A stretch of 64,000 bases of DNA from Aquarana catesbeiana (lineage: Eukaryota > Chordata > Amphibia > Anura > Ranidae): contig NC_133327.1 of NCBI RefSeq assembly GCF_042186555.1, positions 325,636,746 to 325,700,745 on the forward strand. Reading direction: 5' to 3'. The notes beneath the pieces were generated by a model. The model saw only the letters and a program-made list of their open reading frames with translations, made no database searches and was not told the DNA's origin. Both the position numbers and the translations under genes were made by a program. Positions 20,870-29,739 of this stretch are shown here, piece after piece. Positions within the stretch are counted from its first letter, which is position 1. Each line of letters opens with the position of its first letter.

Positions 20870-21990
20870 ATGCCTGCCACCAGATGGAGATGTCACTTGC
20901 CATGCTGCCATCACATGGGGATGTCACTTGCCACACTGCCTGGCTTCCACCAGATGGAGATGTCACTTGCCACGCTGCCTGCCACCAGATGGGGATGTCA
21001 CTTGCCACGCTGCCTGCCACCAGATGGGGATGTCACTTGCCACGCTGCCACCAGATGGGGATGTCACTTGCCACGCTACCACCAGATGGAGATGTCACTT
21101 GCCACGCTGCCACCAGATGGAGATGTCACCTGCCACACTGCCTGGCTGCCACCAGATGGGGATGTCACTTGCCACGCTGCCACCAGATGGGGATGTCACT
21201 TGCCACGCTGCCACCAGATGGAGATGTCACTTGCCACGCTGCCACCAGATGGAGATGTCACTTGCCACTCTGCCTGCCACCAGATGGGGATGTCACTTGC
21301 CATGCTGCCACCAGATGGAGATGTCACTTGCCACACTGCCTGGCTGCCACCAGATGGGGATGTCACTTGCCACCCTGCCACCAGATGGGGATGTCACTTG
21401 CCACACTGCCACCAGATGGAGATGTCACTTGCCACGCTGCCACCAGATGAGGATGTCACTTGCCACGCTGCCACCAGATGGAGACGTCACTTGCCACACT
21501 GCCTGGCTGCCACCAGATGGGGATGTCACTTGCCACCCTGCCACCAGATGGGGATGTCACTTGCCACACTGCCACCAGATGGAGATGTCACTTGCCACGC
21601 TGCCACCAGATGAGGATGTCACTTGCCACGCTGCCACCAGATGGAGACGTCACTTGCCATGCTGCCACTAGATGGAGACGTCACTTGCCATGCTGCCACC
21701 AGATGGAGACGTCACTTGCCACGCTGCCACCAGATGGGGATGTCACTTGCCACACTGCTACCAGATGTTGATGTCACTTGCCACGCTGCCACCAGATGGA
21801 GACGTCACTTGCCACACTGCTACCAGATGTTGATGTCACTTGCCACGCTGCCACCAGATGTTGATGTCACTTGCCAAGCTGCCACCAGATGGAGACGTCA
21901 CTTGCCACGCTGCCACCAGATGTTGATGTCACTTGCCACGCTGCCACCAGATGGGGATGTCACTTGCCATGCTGCCTGTCTGCCACCAGA
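20870..21990 (+). repeat. Minisatellite, 31-bp units (CCACCAGATGGAGATGTCACTTGCCACGCTG-type)
   Basis: About 35 units follow, mostly 31 bp, with longer variants that insert CCTG or CCTGGCTG before the next CCACCAGATG. The variable core is GAGATG, GGGATG, GAGACG or TTGATG, and variants cluster along the array (TTGATG only near the right end). Plus-strand open frames of up to 283 residues here are repeat artefacts. The plus strand is the complement of the array type seen at 62190-62600. Confidence 0.92.
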
Positions 21991-22490
21991 TGAAGGAGGG
22001 CGGAACAGCGGTGCTGGCAATGAGAGATGTCATCTCTCTCCCCCCGCCGCCGCACCGCTGACATTACTTCTTAATCTTTTTCAAAAATGGCGCCGGGCGG
22101 CGAAATCATGCTACTGCGCATGCGCCGCCCGGCCGAGCGCATACGAGTTTTCCCGAGCCCGGCCGCTTCAGAACTGCGCATGCGCAGTAGTGGGCGGCTC
22201 GCGGCCATCTTTTCTAAGGGCACCGGTGCCCTTAATCAACATTAACGAGCAGCCCGAAAGGGGGGGGCGGCCGCGAAGTCGCCGCAGGAGCGGCGCCGCC
22301 CCTGCACCACTGCCGCCCCGAGGCCTGGCCTCGGTGGCCTTATGTACACAGTAGTGACAAAGATGTATTGGGGGTGCAGAGGTACGCAGGGGGCGCAGTG
22401 GGGTGTTTTTATATTTTAAAGTTGAAAGGGGTGCCAGATATAGGATCCAGCCCGGGTGGCAAATGCTCTAGGTATGCCCCTGTAATTACA

Positions 22491-23037
22491 TAAACAAACA
22501 ATGCATGGAATCAAGTTTTAATAAGATATAATAGACATAGGGATTATGTATGATAAAGGCCCCTGCATGACTCATGGAGGCTGCCATTGCTGAACTAACC
22601 TTTTGATATAATGCTAATTCCCTGGCTGTAATGCTGAAGCTTTCTAAGTCACTGGCCTGGAACAAGTCTAAAGATATGTAATTCTGCCACTCATTTACAG
22701 TATGTTTGTTCTGGGTCTGTGATTACAATGTGCTTAAGTCCCAAACAGTCAGGCATCTAGCATTTTCTTCCAAAGGCCAGCAATGGCAGCCTCTGTTCCC
22801 ACTTATGAAAGAAATGGCAGTTTGACTGACTGTGAGCGATTTAAAGATGTTTAACCAACTTCATCCTCCGGCTCAGCGGGGATCAACGGAGCAATCCCCG
22901 CTAAGCAAACAAAGTCCATACACGGACAGCCCGTGTGAAAGGGGCCAAGACAACAAAAAATGTATCCAATCAGTTTTTCACACAACTATATCCAAATATT
23001 ATAAATCAATTGGTTCCTATGTGAATCCACACTTCAT
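22491..23037. other. Unassigned sequence with a MITE-like fragment
   Basis: Mostly unassigned. A short block at about 22862-22950 (CTCAGCGGGGATCAACGGAG and CCCGTGTGAAAGGGGCC) is related to the repeat at 51332-51605. No gene is seen. Confidence 0.4.
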
Positions 23038-23364
23038 TGGCGGCACAGTGGTGTAGTGGATAGCACTCTCGCCTAGCAGTAAGAAGGGTCGCTGGTTCGA
23101 ATCCCAACCACGACACTACCTGCCTGGAGTTTGCATGTTCTCCCTGTGCCTGCGTGGGTTTCCTCCCACACTCCAAAGACATGCTGGTAGGTTAATTTGA
23201 TCCTGTCTAAATTGTCCCTAGTATGTATGAATGTGAGTTAGGGACCTTAGATTGTAAGCTCCCTGAGGGTAGGGACTGATGTGAATGTAAAATGTATATG
23301 TAAAGCGCTGCGTAAACTGACGGCGCTATATAAGTACCTGAAATAAATAAAATAAATAAAAACT
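23038..23364 (+). mobile_element. tRNA-headed SINE (V-SINE-like), copy 1
   Basis: The head contains a Pol III A-box-like GTGTAGTGGATAG (23051-23063) and B box GGTTCGAATCC (23094-23104), so it derives from a tRNA. The body has TTTGCATGTTCTCCCTGTGC and GTGGGTTTCCTCCCACACTC, the core seen in V-SINE-type elements. The tail TGTAAAGCGCTGCGTAAACT, then GGCGCTATATAA, matches the 3' tail of the L2 LINE near 9100-9135. It ends in AATAAATAAA repeats. The shared tail suggests L2-driven retroposition. It is not a functional tRNA gene. Confidence 0.82.
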
Positions 23365-24411
23365 ACAGTTCAGACCTTGAAAATGCCTCTCTAACTCCAA
23401 ATTAGTTTAATGCCATCAACCATAGTAGAGCAATATGTGACTTTGTTGGTATCATTTTACAACATGATTTTATATAAAATTCAAAGGTTTCTTTGTTTTT
23501 CATAAAATAGTGTCATACTTTAAAATACACAGATTAGTATAAATGTACTGTATTGATTTTGTAGCATAAATATATTATATATTCCCACATCTGTTTTCCT
23601 CCTATATTCAGAGATTTCTTCTCGATGCATTTCATAAAGTGGAAAATAAATATCTGACAAAAAAGTAAGGACATATGTTTAAAAAATGTCAACATTTATA
23701 ATCATCTTTACAGCCTAACTGGAACTAATTAAAATGTATCCAATTGATTGTTTGAAAGATTATCCGACCAGAGTCCCATACATTTTTATATATAAATTAA
23801 TTGTTGGCCCATGCTTACCTATGACTGATTTCTGTGTAATACCGACTAGATATAGTCTGCTTGTCATGCAGATCTATCTCAACATTAGATTTTTATGATG
23901 TAGAAACAAATAAGCATTTACACTTTTTTCTTTGTAAATATTCTGTGTCCTCTCAAAACGGATTTAGTACCACTTCCCTTCTTTACCTTTATTTTACAGA
24001 GTCAGTTGCTGTAGCTTCTCCCTGCTGTGGGCTACTGCATCTTACATGTCATCATTGCTTTGGGCTGCATTATTGCTTCTCTTCAGCTGGAAGACAAAGT
24101 CCAAAGACGATAATACTGTATCACTGTCAAGTTAAAGCAGTAATAAACCCCCCCGATACTGACGATGCTGCAGTTCAAAGGTACCCCTGTGCTCGTTCAT
24201 CCAGAGTGGAGGCACTCTAACACAAGAGGAGTGTTATTCGCCAGATCGCCAGGTGAACACAGAGGGAAAAAAGCCTAAAAAAGAAAACAAATGCAGTCAC
24301 CACATCTGATTGGTAAGCTGCAATATAATACATTTTTGGTTTTGGTATTAATATCGATTTGACCATTCCAGGAACACATTGCTAGTATTGGTAAAATGCA
24401 CAACTTAGAAA
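23365..24411. other. Unassigned AT-rich sequence
   Basis: No gene or element is recognised. A 119-residue frame at 23861-24220 has no recognisable domain and I do not call it a gene. Confidence 0.4.
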
Positions 24412-24936
24412 CATCCACACAGTGCTGTTTCTTGGCCTAGGCCGACAAGGCCCAGGCCTAGGGCGGCACTTTGAGGGGGGCGGCAAAAACCGCCCCCCCT
24501 CGACCCGTCTTTCCGAGCCTCGGCTCCCGCGGCCGCGTCCCGCACAAATACAGCGGCCGGCTTGCTATAGTGGGGCACGTGTAACTATTATGGGCAGTAA
24601 GTATATGCCGTGCTTGGCCGAGAGGGGGCGGGGGGGCGCAACCTGACTGGCGGAGGCGGAGCCTTATGCTCCGCCCACCCTCCTCCGTGCAGCGTTCTAC
24701 TCTGCATCGTCTCCCAGGTCCGAGGCGGGGTCTATCGAAGAGGAGGCGGAGAATATCCTCACCTCCCTAATTATCACTGGAAGGATCGGGATGGCCCAGA
24801 ATCGAGGAAGAGATCCAGAGATGGCTCATCCCACTGCAGGTAGGACAATGCTGAGCTCTCAGGATACTCCTCTGATTAGGTAAATGTATATCCATCCTCC
24901 CCCATACATAGAATGCTCTCCAAGTAGTCAGTGTTC

Positions 24937-25655
24937 CCCCTCCATGCAGTCATACATTAAACCCCACCCCCCTTCATGCAGTCATACATTACCACCCCCC
25001 TCCATGCAGTCATACATTACCCCCACCCCCTCCATGCAGTCATACATTACTCCCACCCCCCTCCATGCAGTCATACATTACCCCCACCCCCCTCCATGCA
25101 GTCATACATTAAACCCCACCCACCTTCCTGCAGTCATACATTAAACCCCACCCCCCTCCATGCAGTCATACATTACCCCCACCCCCCTCCATGCAGTCAT
25201 ACATTAAACCCCACCCACCTTCATGCAGTCATACATTAAACCCCACCCCCCTTCATGCAGTCATACATTACCACCCCCCTCCATGCAGTCATACATTACC
25301 ACCCCCCTCCATGCAGTCATACATTACCACCCCCTCCATGCAGTCATACATTACCACCCCCCTCCATGCAGTCATACATTACCACCACCCCCCTCCATGC
25401 AGTCATACAGTACCACCCCCCCTCCATGCAGTCATACATTACCCCCACCCCCCTCCATGCAGTCATACATTAACACCCCCCTCCATGCAGTCATACATTA
25501 CCACCCCCTCCATGCAGTCATACATTACCCCCACCCCCCTCCATGCAGTCATACACTACCCCCACCCCCCTCCATGCAGTCATACATTACCCCCACCCCC
25601 CTCCATGCAGTCATACATTACCCCCACCCCCCTCCATGCAGTCATACATTGCTCT
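24937..25655 (+). repeat. Minisatellite CCATGCAGTCATACATTA(C/A)n
   Basis: About 24-26 units of 25-32 bp share TCCATGCAGTCATACATTA followed by a C-rich spacer of variable length (CCACCCCCC, CCCCCACCCCCC or AACCCCACCC). Three open plus-strand frames encode MQSYIT-type repeats and are artefacts of the array. Confidence 0.92.
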
Positions 25656-25808
25656 CTGATTCCCCTCACTCCTTGTGGTCACAAATCCCCCACACAGCTC
25701 CTGACTGCAAAACTTTTGTAATGTGTGCGAAGCAGCCAATCACATATAAGTGCTTAATATGGAAATTAATATACAGATCTTGTTGCAATAAAGTGATTGG
25801 TGCTGAAA

Positions 25809-25956
25809 ACTCAGTAAACAGTCCTCATTCAGTGAAAGTTCATGTATTGCAAAGTTTGCATTGATTATAGCATGCATGGAGCACTTTGCACATGCTGAAA
25901 TCAATGCAAACTTTGTAGTACATGAACTTTCACTGAATGAGGACTGTTTACTGAGT
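25809..25956. repeat. Long near-perfect inverted repeat (58-bp arms)
   Basis: Left arm 25809-25866 (ACTCAGTAAACAGTCCTCAT onward) is the reverse complement of 25899-25956 with only two or three mismatches, around a loop of about 32 bases. It lies inside the hAT at 24420-26707 and is probably a MITE of its own. Confidence 0.85.
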
Positions 25957-26016
25957 TTGCATTCATTTCAGCATTTGCAAAGTTCTCAATGCATGCTGAA
26001 ATCAATGCATACTCAT

Positions 26017-26409
26017 TAAAGAGGAGGTCCAACCCCATGAAAAAATTAAAAGTCAGCAGCTACAAATACTGTAGTTGCTGACTTTTAATATTAGGACACT
26101 TATTGGTCCAGGGAGACTGTGATGCCGCCACCGTACATGTTAAGGGAAACCGGCAGTGAAACTACATAGTTGATTCCATACTGCACATGTGCAAAGAAAG
26201 CTGCCCTTTCTGAATGGCCTGGCGGCAGAGGAAGGAGGAGGAGGGCCGAACTTCCAAGGGATGGCACGGTCTCCTGGAAGTGGGAAAGGGTACCTGTCAA
26301 AAACAGGTACCCGGTCCCCCCCTCCCCCCTGAAAGGTGCCAAATGTGGCACCGGAGGGGGGAGGAAGCAGATAAGCAGAGCTTCCATGTTTGGGTGGAAC
26401 TCCGCTTTA
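26017..26409 (+). mobile_element. MITE of the AAAGCGGAGTTCCA family, nested in the hAT
   Basis: The left end TTAAAGAGGAGGTCCAACC and the right end GGGTGGAACTCCGCTTTA are imperfect inverted repeats. Near the left end is a hairpin, AAAAGTCAGCAGCTACA paired with TGTAGTTGCTGACTTTT. A TTA on both sides could be a 3-bp target duplication, as made by PIF/Harbinger elements. The family assignment is inference. Confidence 0.7.
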
Positions 26410-26715
26410 TGATATATGCTACACTGATGGGCACTGATAGGCTGCACTGATGGCCACTGAGAAGCTGCACCATTGGGCTGGGCACCGATGAGGCAGTGCT
26501 GCACTGATGGGCACTGACAGCCACTAATGAGGCCACATTCTTAAGCTGCACTGATAAAAGGCACTGAAGGGGTATGGTTTACAGATGACAGGGCGGGTCT
26601 TAAACAGTAAGGGGTGTGGCCTTGACAGGAAGGGGTGTGTGATTTAAATTAGGGGGCGCCCGCATTTAGTCAGGCCTAGGGCAGCACAAAACCTAAATAC
26701 ACCACTGCATCCACA

Positions 26716-27041
26716 TTTAACTTTTTAAAGAGTAATTACTGGAAACTAACAACAAGCATTAAAGTCTAGAAAACAATGAAGCTGTGTTGCAGTCTGAATT
26801 TCCATTCAATTTTTACATAATCCATTGCTACCATAATGCAAAGTCTTTACAAGGCTTCTGTGGAGATTTTCAACTTCTTCTGACATGATTCTGTGCAATG
26901 TCTTTCTTTGAGAACCAAGGAATACTGAGGTTTTATATTTTGTTATCAATGAAAATTGAAGATCATTCAGAACATAAGAATACTTTTAACCATAAGAACT
27001 TAGCAAGTGGGCAGCCACCTGCACAGATAGATGTCAGACTT
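26716..27041. other. Unassigned sequence
   Basis: No gene or repeat is recognised between the hAT at 24420-26707 and the palindromic MITE at 27050. Confidence 0.35.
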
Positions 27042-27049
27042 CTCAGCAA

Positions 27050-27259
27050 TAAGGATGAGCTCTGGCGTGTTCGCACAGCCCACGTGCAGAGCCCGCCAGG
27101 AAGTCAGTGCTGCGCTAATCAAAGGCAGTGAGACATTTCCCAATCTCTGCAGCTGTGCATCGGGACAATGTCTCACTGCCTGTGATTAGCGCAGCGCAGT
27201 GCCGACTTCCTGGCGGGCTGTGCATGTGAAGTGTGCGGACACCCCAGAGCTCATCCTTA
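27050..27259. mobile_element. Palindromic MITE with 8-bp target duplication
   Basis: Nearly the whole 210 bp folds on itself. The left half begins TAAGGATGAGCTCTGG and the right half ends CCAGAGCTCATCCTTA; GCCCGCCAGGAAGTC is paired internally, as is GCAGTGAGACATT. Identical 8-bp duplications CTCAGCAA flank it (27042-27049 and 27260-27267), pointing to a hAT-type insertion. Confidence 0.9.
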
Positions 27260-27267
27260 CTCAGCAA

Positions 27268-27924
27268 GTAGGCTGCATCTGTGAGTTCATGTTTGATTAT
27301 TGTTTTCTTCCTTTATATTAATTTGTATGGATTACAACTGTTCAGATTCTCTCTGATAGGGAATACCAATGACTCAGAAATTACATTTTTGTGTGAAAAG
27401 GACACATTTTTAGGTAGAACTTTGGTTTTTACACAGTTTATATTTGGAATTGTTAAAGTTATTTTTAAGCCTGTGGAACTGCGGGTGAAAGGTGGTTTCC
27501 TTTTCAAATTTCTATAACAGAGGGGTTTTCTGCTGTTAAGGAAATGCTTCTTCTTCTTACTTGATTTCGATGTTTGTTCTTGACCTCTATTTTGGCATTA
27601 GTCCACTGTTTGCTCATTGTTGAAATGTTTCCTTTGGCAATCATCATGTTTTTTGTTTCTGTTCTGATCTTCCTAAATTAAAAAGCATAAGGTGTACTTC
27701 TTCTCAAGTCTTCTTATGAATGTAATGTTGTACACCTTAATCTGTAGAGAAGGGAATGATCTGTGATCAGCATTTCAGATTTTTTTTTCATTATATCAGA
27801 TAATTATGGCATTTAGATGTGCTAAAATTTGTCACATTATTTGTGTTTATCAGGTCATGAAATATTTTGACGTTTTATTGGGTAGGCTACAAACACTGGT
27901 TTGCTTTCAAAGCTGAAAAATAAA
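27268..27924. other. Unassigned sequence
   Basis: AT-rich, with no recognised element. The short frames on both strands at 27281-27517 show no domain. Confidence 0.35.
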
Positions 27925-28680
27925 TAATATTATTATATAGTATTTATATAGCGCCAATAGTTTGTACAGCACTTTACAACATGAGGGCAGACAGTACAGT
28001 TACAAAACAATTCAATACAGGAGGAATCAGAGGGCCCTGCTCGTTAGACTTTACAATCAAGAGGGAGGGCCAAGTGATACAGGTAATAACTGTGGGGGAT
28101 GATCTGATGGAGAAAATAAAAGTACAGTTGTTGGGTGAAGGCAGAATAGGCTTCTCTAAAGAGAAAAGTTTTCAGGGAGCATCTAAATGCAATCAGAGTA
28201 GGAGATAGTCGGACAGATTGGGGTAGGGAGTTCCATAGGATAGGAGAGGCTCGGGAAAAGTCCTGGAGGCGAGCATGAGAGAAGGTGACAAGGGAACTAG
28301 AGAGCAGGAGGTCTTGGGAGAAACAAAGGGAACAAGTAGGTTGGTATTTTGAGACTCGGTCAGTGATGTAGCTGGGGGCTGAGTTGTGGATGGCTTTGTA
28401 AGTTGTTGTTAGAATTTTTAATTTAATTTGTTGGGTGAGTGGAAGCCAATTAAGGGACTGGCAGAGAGGAGTAGCAGACACAGAGCGATTGGGCGATTGG
28501 AGGGGTGGATGAGCCTGGCATGAGGGGACGGGCTGATAGTAGTGCTATCAATCTTGACAGAGAAGTCAGGTTAAGAGGCATGTTGGGGGAGGAAAAATCA
28601 TGAGCTCAGTTTTGGTTAGACTGAGTTTGAGGAAGTGGTGTGACATCCAATTTGTTAGAATGGGGGAGCAGGAGGTGGAT
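27925..28680 (-). mobile_element. L2-type LINE, 3' fragment
   Basis: The minus-strand frame at 28044-28481 encodes the L2-group RT C-terminus: TPLCQSLNWLPLTQQIKLKI, YKAIHNSAPSYITDRV, ILWNSLPQSVR and SLKTFLFREAY. Upstream (about 28585-28660), LTKTELM-type sequence corresponds to the segment after the YADD box, with an internal deletion between. The 3' tail at 27925-27970 (TATATAGCGCC and GTACAGCACTTTACA on the plus strand) is the reverse complement of an L2/SINE-type tail. The copy is dead and 5'-truncated. Confidence 0.83.
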
Positions 28681-28739
28681 AATCAGGACTTTCACTTTTA
28701 AGAGAAAGTCTGGTTTAAGCTGACTATACAAGAAGATTA

Positions 28740-29678
28740 TCAAACAAATGTGCTGATTTTGGGCTTGATAAAACACAGTGGACCAACACCAACAGATGAC
28801 ATGGCTCCCCAAATCATCACTGACTGTGGAAACTTCACACTGGGCCTCATGCATTTTAGTTTCTGTGCCTCTCAACTCTTCCTCCAGACTCTGGGACCTT
28901 GATTTCCAAATGAAATGCAAATTTTTCATCAGTCGATGATGATTTGGGGAGCCATGTCACCTGCTGGTGTTGGTCCACTGTATTCTATTAAGTCCAAAGT
29001 CAGCGTAGCACTCTAGTAGGAAATTCTAGAGCACTTCATGCTTCCATCTGCTGACCAGCTTTATAGAGATGCTGATTTCATTTTCCAGCAGGACTTGGCA
29101 CCTGCCCACACTGCCAAAAGTACCAAGACCTGGTTTAACTATCATGGTATCACTGTGCTTGATTGGCCAGCAAACTCATCTGACCTAAACCCCATAGAGA
29201 ATCTGTGGGGTATTGTCAAGAGGAAGATGAGAGACATCAGATCCAACAATGCAGATGAGCCACTATCTAAGCAACCTGGGCTTCCATAAAACCTCAGCAG
29301 TGCCACAGGGTGATCGCCTCCATGCCATGCCTCATTGATACAGTAATTCATGCAAAAGGAGCCCTGACCAAGTATTGAGTGCATACTATAATGTACATGG
29401 ACTTACATTTTTAGTAAGTCACCATTTCTGTATTAAAAATACTTTTTTTTAATTGGTCTTATGTAATATTCTAATTTTCTGAGATACAGAGATACAGAAT
29501 TTGGGGTTATCACTATCTGTAAGCCATAATCCTCAAAATGAAAAGAAAGAAATGCTTGAAATATACCACTCTGTGTGTAACACATCTATATAAAATATAT
29601 GAGTTTCACTCTTTGAATTGAATAACGGAAATAAATTAACTTTTTGATGATATTCTAATTTTATGAGATGCACCTGTG
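28740..29678 (+). mobile_element. Tc1-like DNA transposon, rearranged
   Basis: From 28931 to 29310 the plus strand encodes the C-terminal half of a Tc1-family transposase in broken frames: MMIWGAMSPAGVGPLYSIK, FQQDLAPAHTAKSTKTWF, then LDWPANSSDLNPIENLWGIV. The D and DLNPIENLW motifs belong to the DDE catalytic core. From 28930 down to about 28745, the minus strand encodes an overlapping transposase segment (VMIWGAMSSVGVGPL), so two copies meet head to head at about 28930. The 3' end carries a subterminal inverted repeat region (about 29455-29678) ending GAGATGCACCTGT. No transposase could be made. Confidence 0.85.
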
Positions 29679-29683
29679 AATAT

Positions 29684-29688
29684 TTATA

Positions 29689-29737
<49 letters not shown>
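29684..29737. repeat. (TA)n microsatellite
   Basis: An uninterrupted TA run of about 22 repeats, preceded by TATTTATATATTTATA. It lies directly beside the end of the Tc1-like element, which inserts at TA. Confidence 0.95.

Positions 29738-29739
<2 letters not shown>

Larger units (their letters stand above)
20465..22344 (-). mobile_element. hAT-type element nested in the outer hAT
   Basis: The left end CAGGCCTGAATTTACTCCC matches the right end of the hAT at 61809-63004 in reverse orientation. Flanks are identical 8-bp duplications TACACAGT (20457-20464 and 22345-22352). The right end stops at GGCCTTATG and lacks about 15 bases of the expected terminus (GTGGCTAATCCGGCCC in the sister copy). 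The two copies share the CGCATGCGC-rich block, the minisatellite type and the hairpin tail module (20690-20830). It is 1880 bp against 1196 bp for the sister; most of the difference is repeat number. Confidence 0.88.
19904..22482. mobile_element. hAT-type element (outer), split by a nested hAT
   Basis: The left end is TAGGGGCGTACC and the right end is GGTATGCCCCTG, imperfect 12-bp inverted repeats. Flanks are TAATTATA (19896-19903) and TAATTACA (22483-22490), an 8-bp duplication with one mismatch. Its own sequence is 19904-20464 plus 22353-22482, about 690 bp; the rest is the nested element at 20465-22344 and its target copy. It carries no transposase. Confidence 0.85.
24420..26707. mobile_element. 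hAT-type non-autonomous element (2.29 kb)
   Basis: The left end is CAGTGCTGTTTCTTGG and the right end, reverse complemented, is CAGTGGTGTATTTAGG, followed on both sides by similar CTAGG..CGGCAC / GTGCTGCCCTAGG stretches. Identical 8-bp duplications CATCCACA flank it (24412-24419 and 26708-26715). The interior contains a CATGCAGTCATACATTA minisatellite, a long hairpin (25809-25956), a nested MITE (26017-26409) and short CTGCACTGATGGGCACTGA repeats (26420-26560). There is no transposase. Confidence 0.92.

Noticed and set aside
20820..22354. Plus-strand frames of 283, 252, 243 and 188 residues rich in Cys/His
   Set aside because: The CHQMEMSLATLP-type repeats mimic zinc fingers but are translations of the 31-bp array.
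23038..23110. Functional tRNA gene
   Set aside because: A and B boxes are present, but the sequence continues into a SINE body and LINE tail, and a cloverleaf acceptor stem is not evident.
24884..25864. Frames with MQSYIT..HPPPCSH repeats
   Set aside because: These are minisatellite translations inside the hAT at 24420-26707.
26100..26551. Frames of 134 and 84 residues
   Set aside because: They fall inside a MITE and short repeats within a hAT element and have no recognisable domain.
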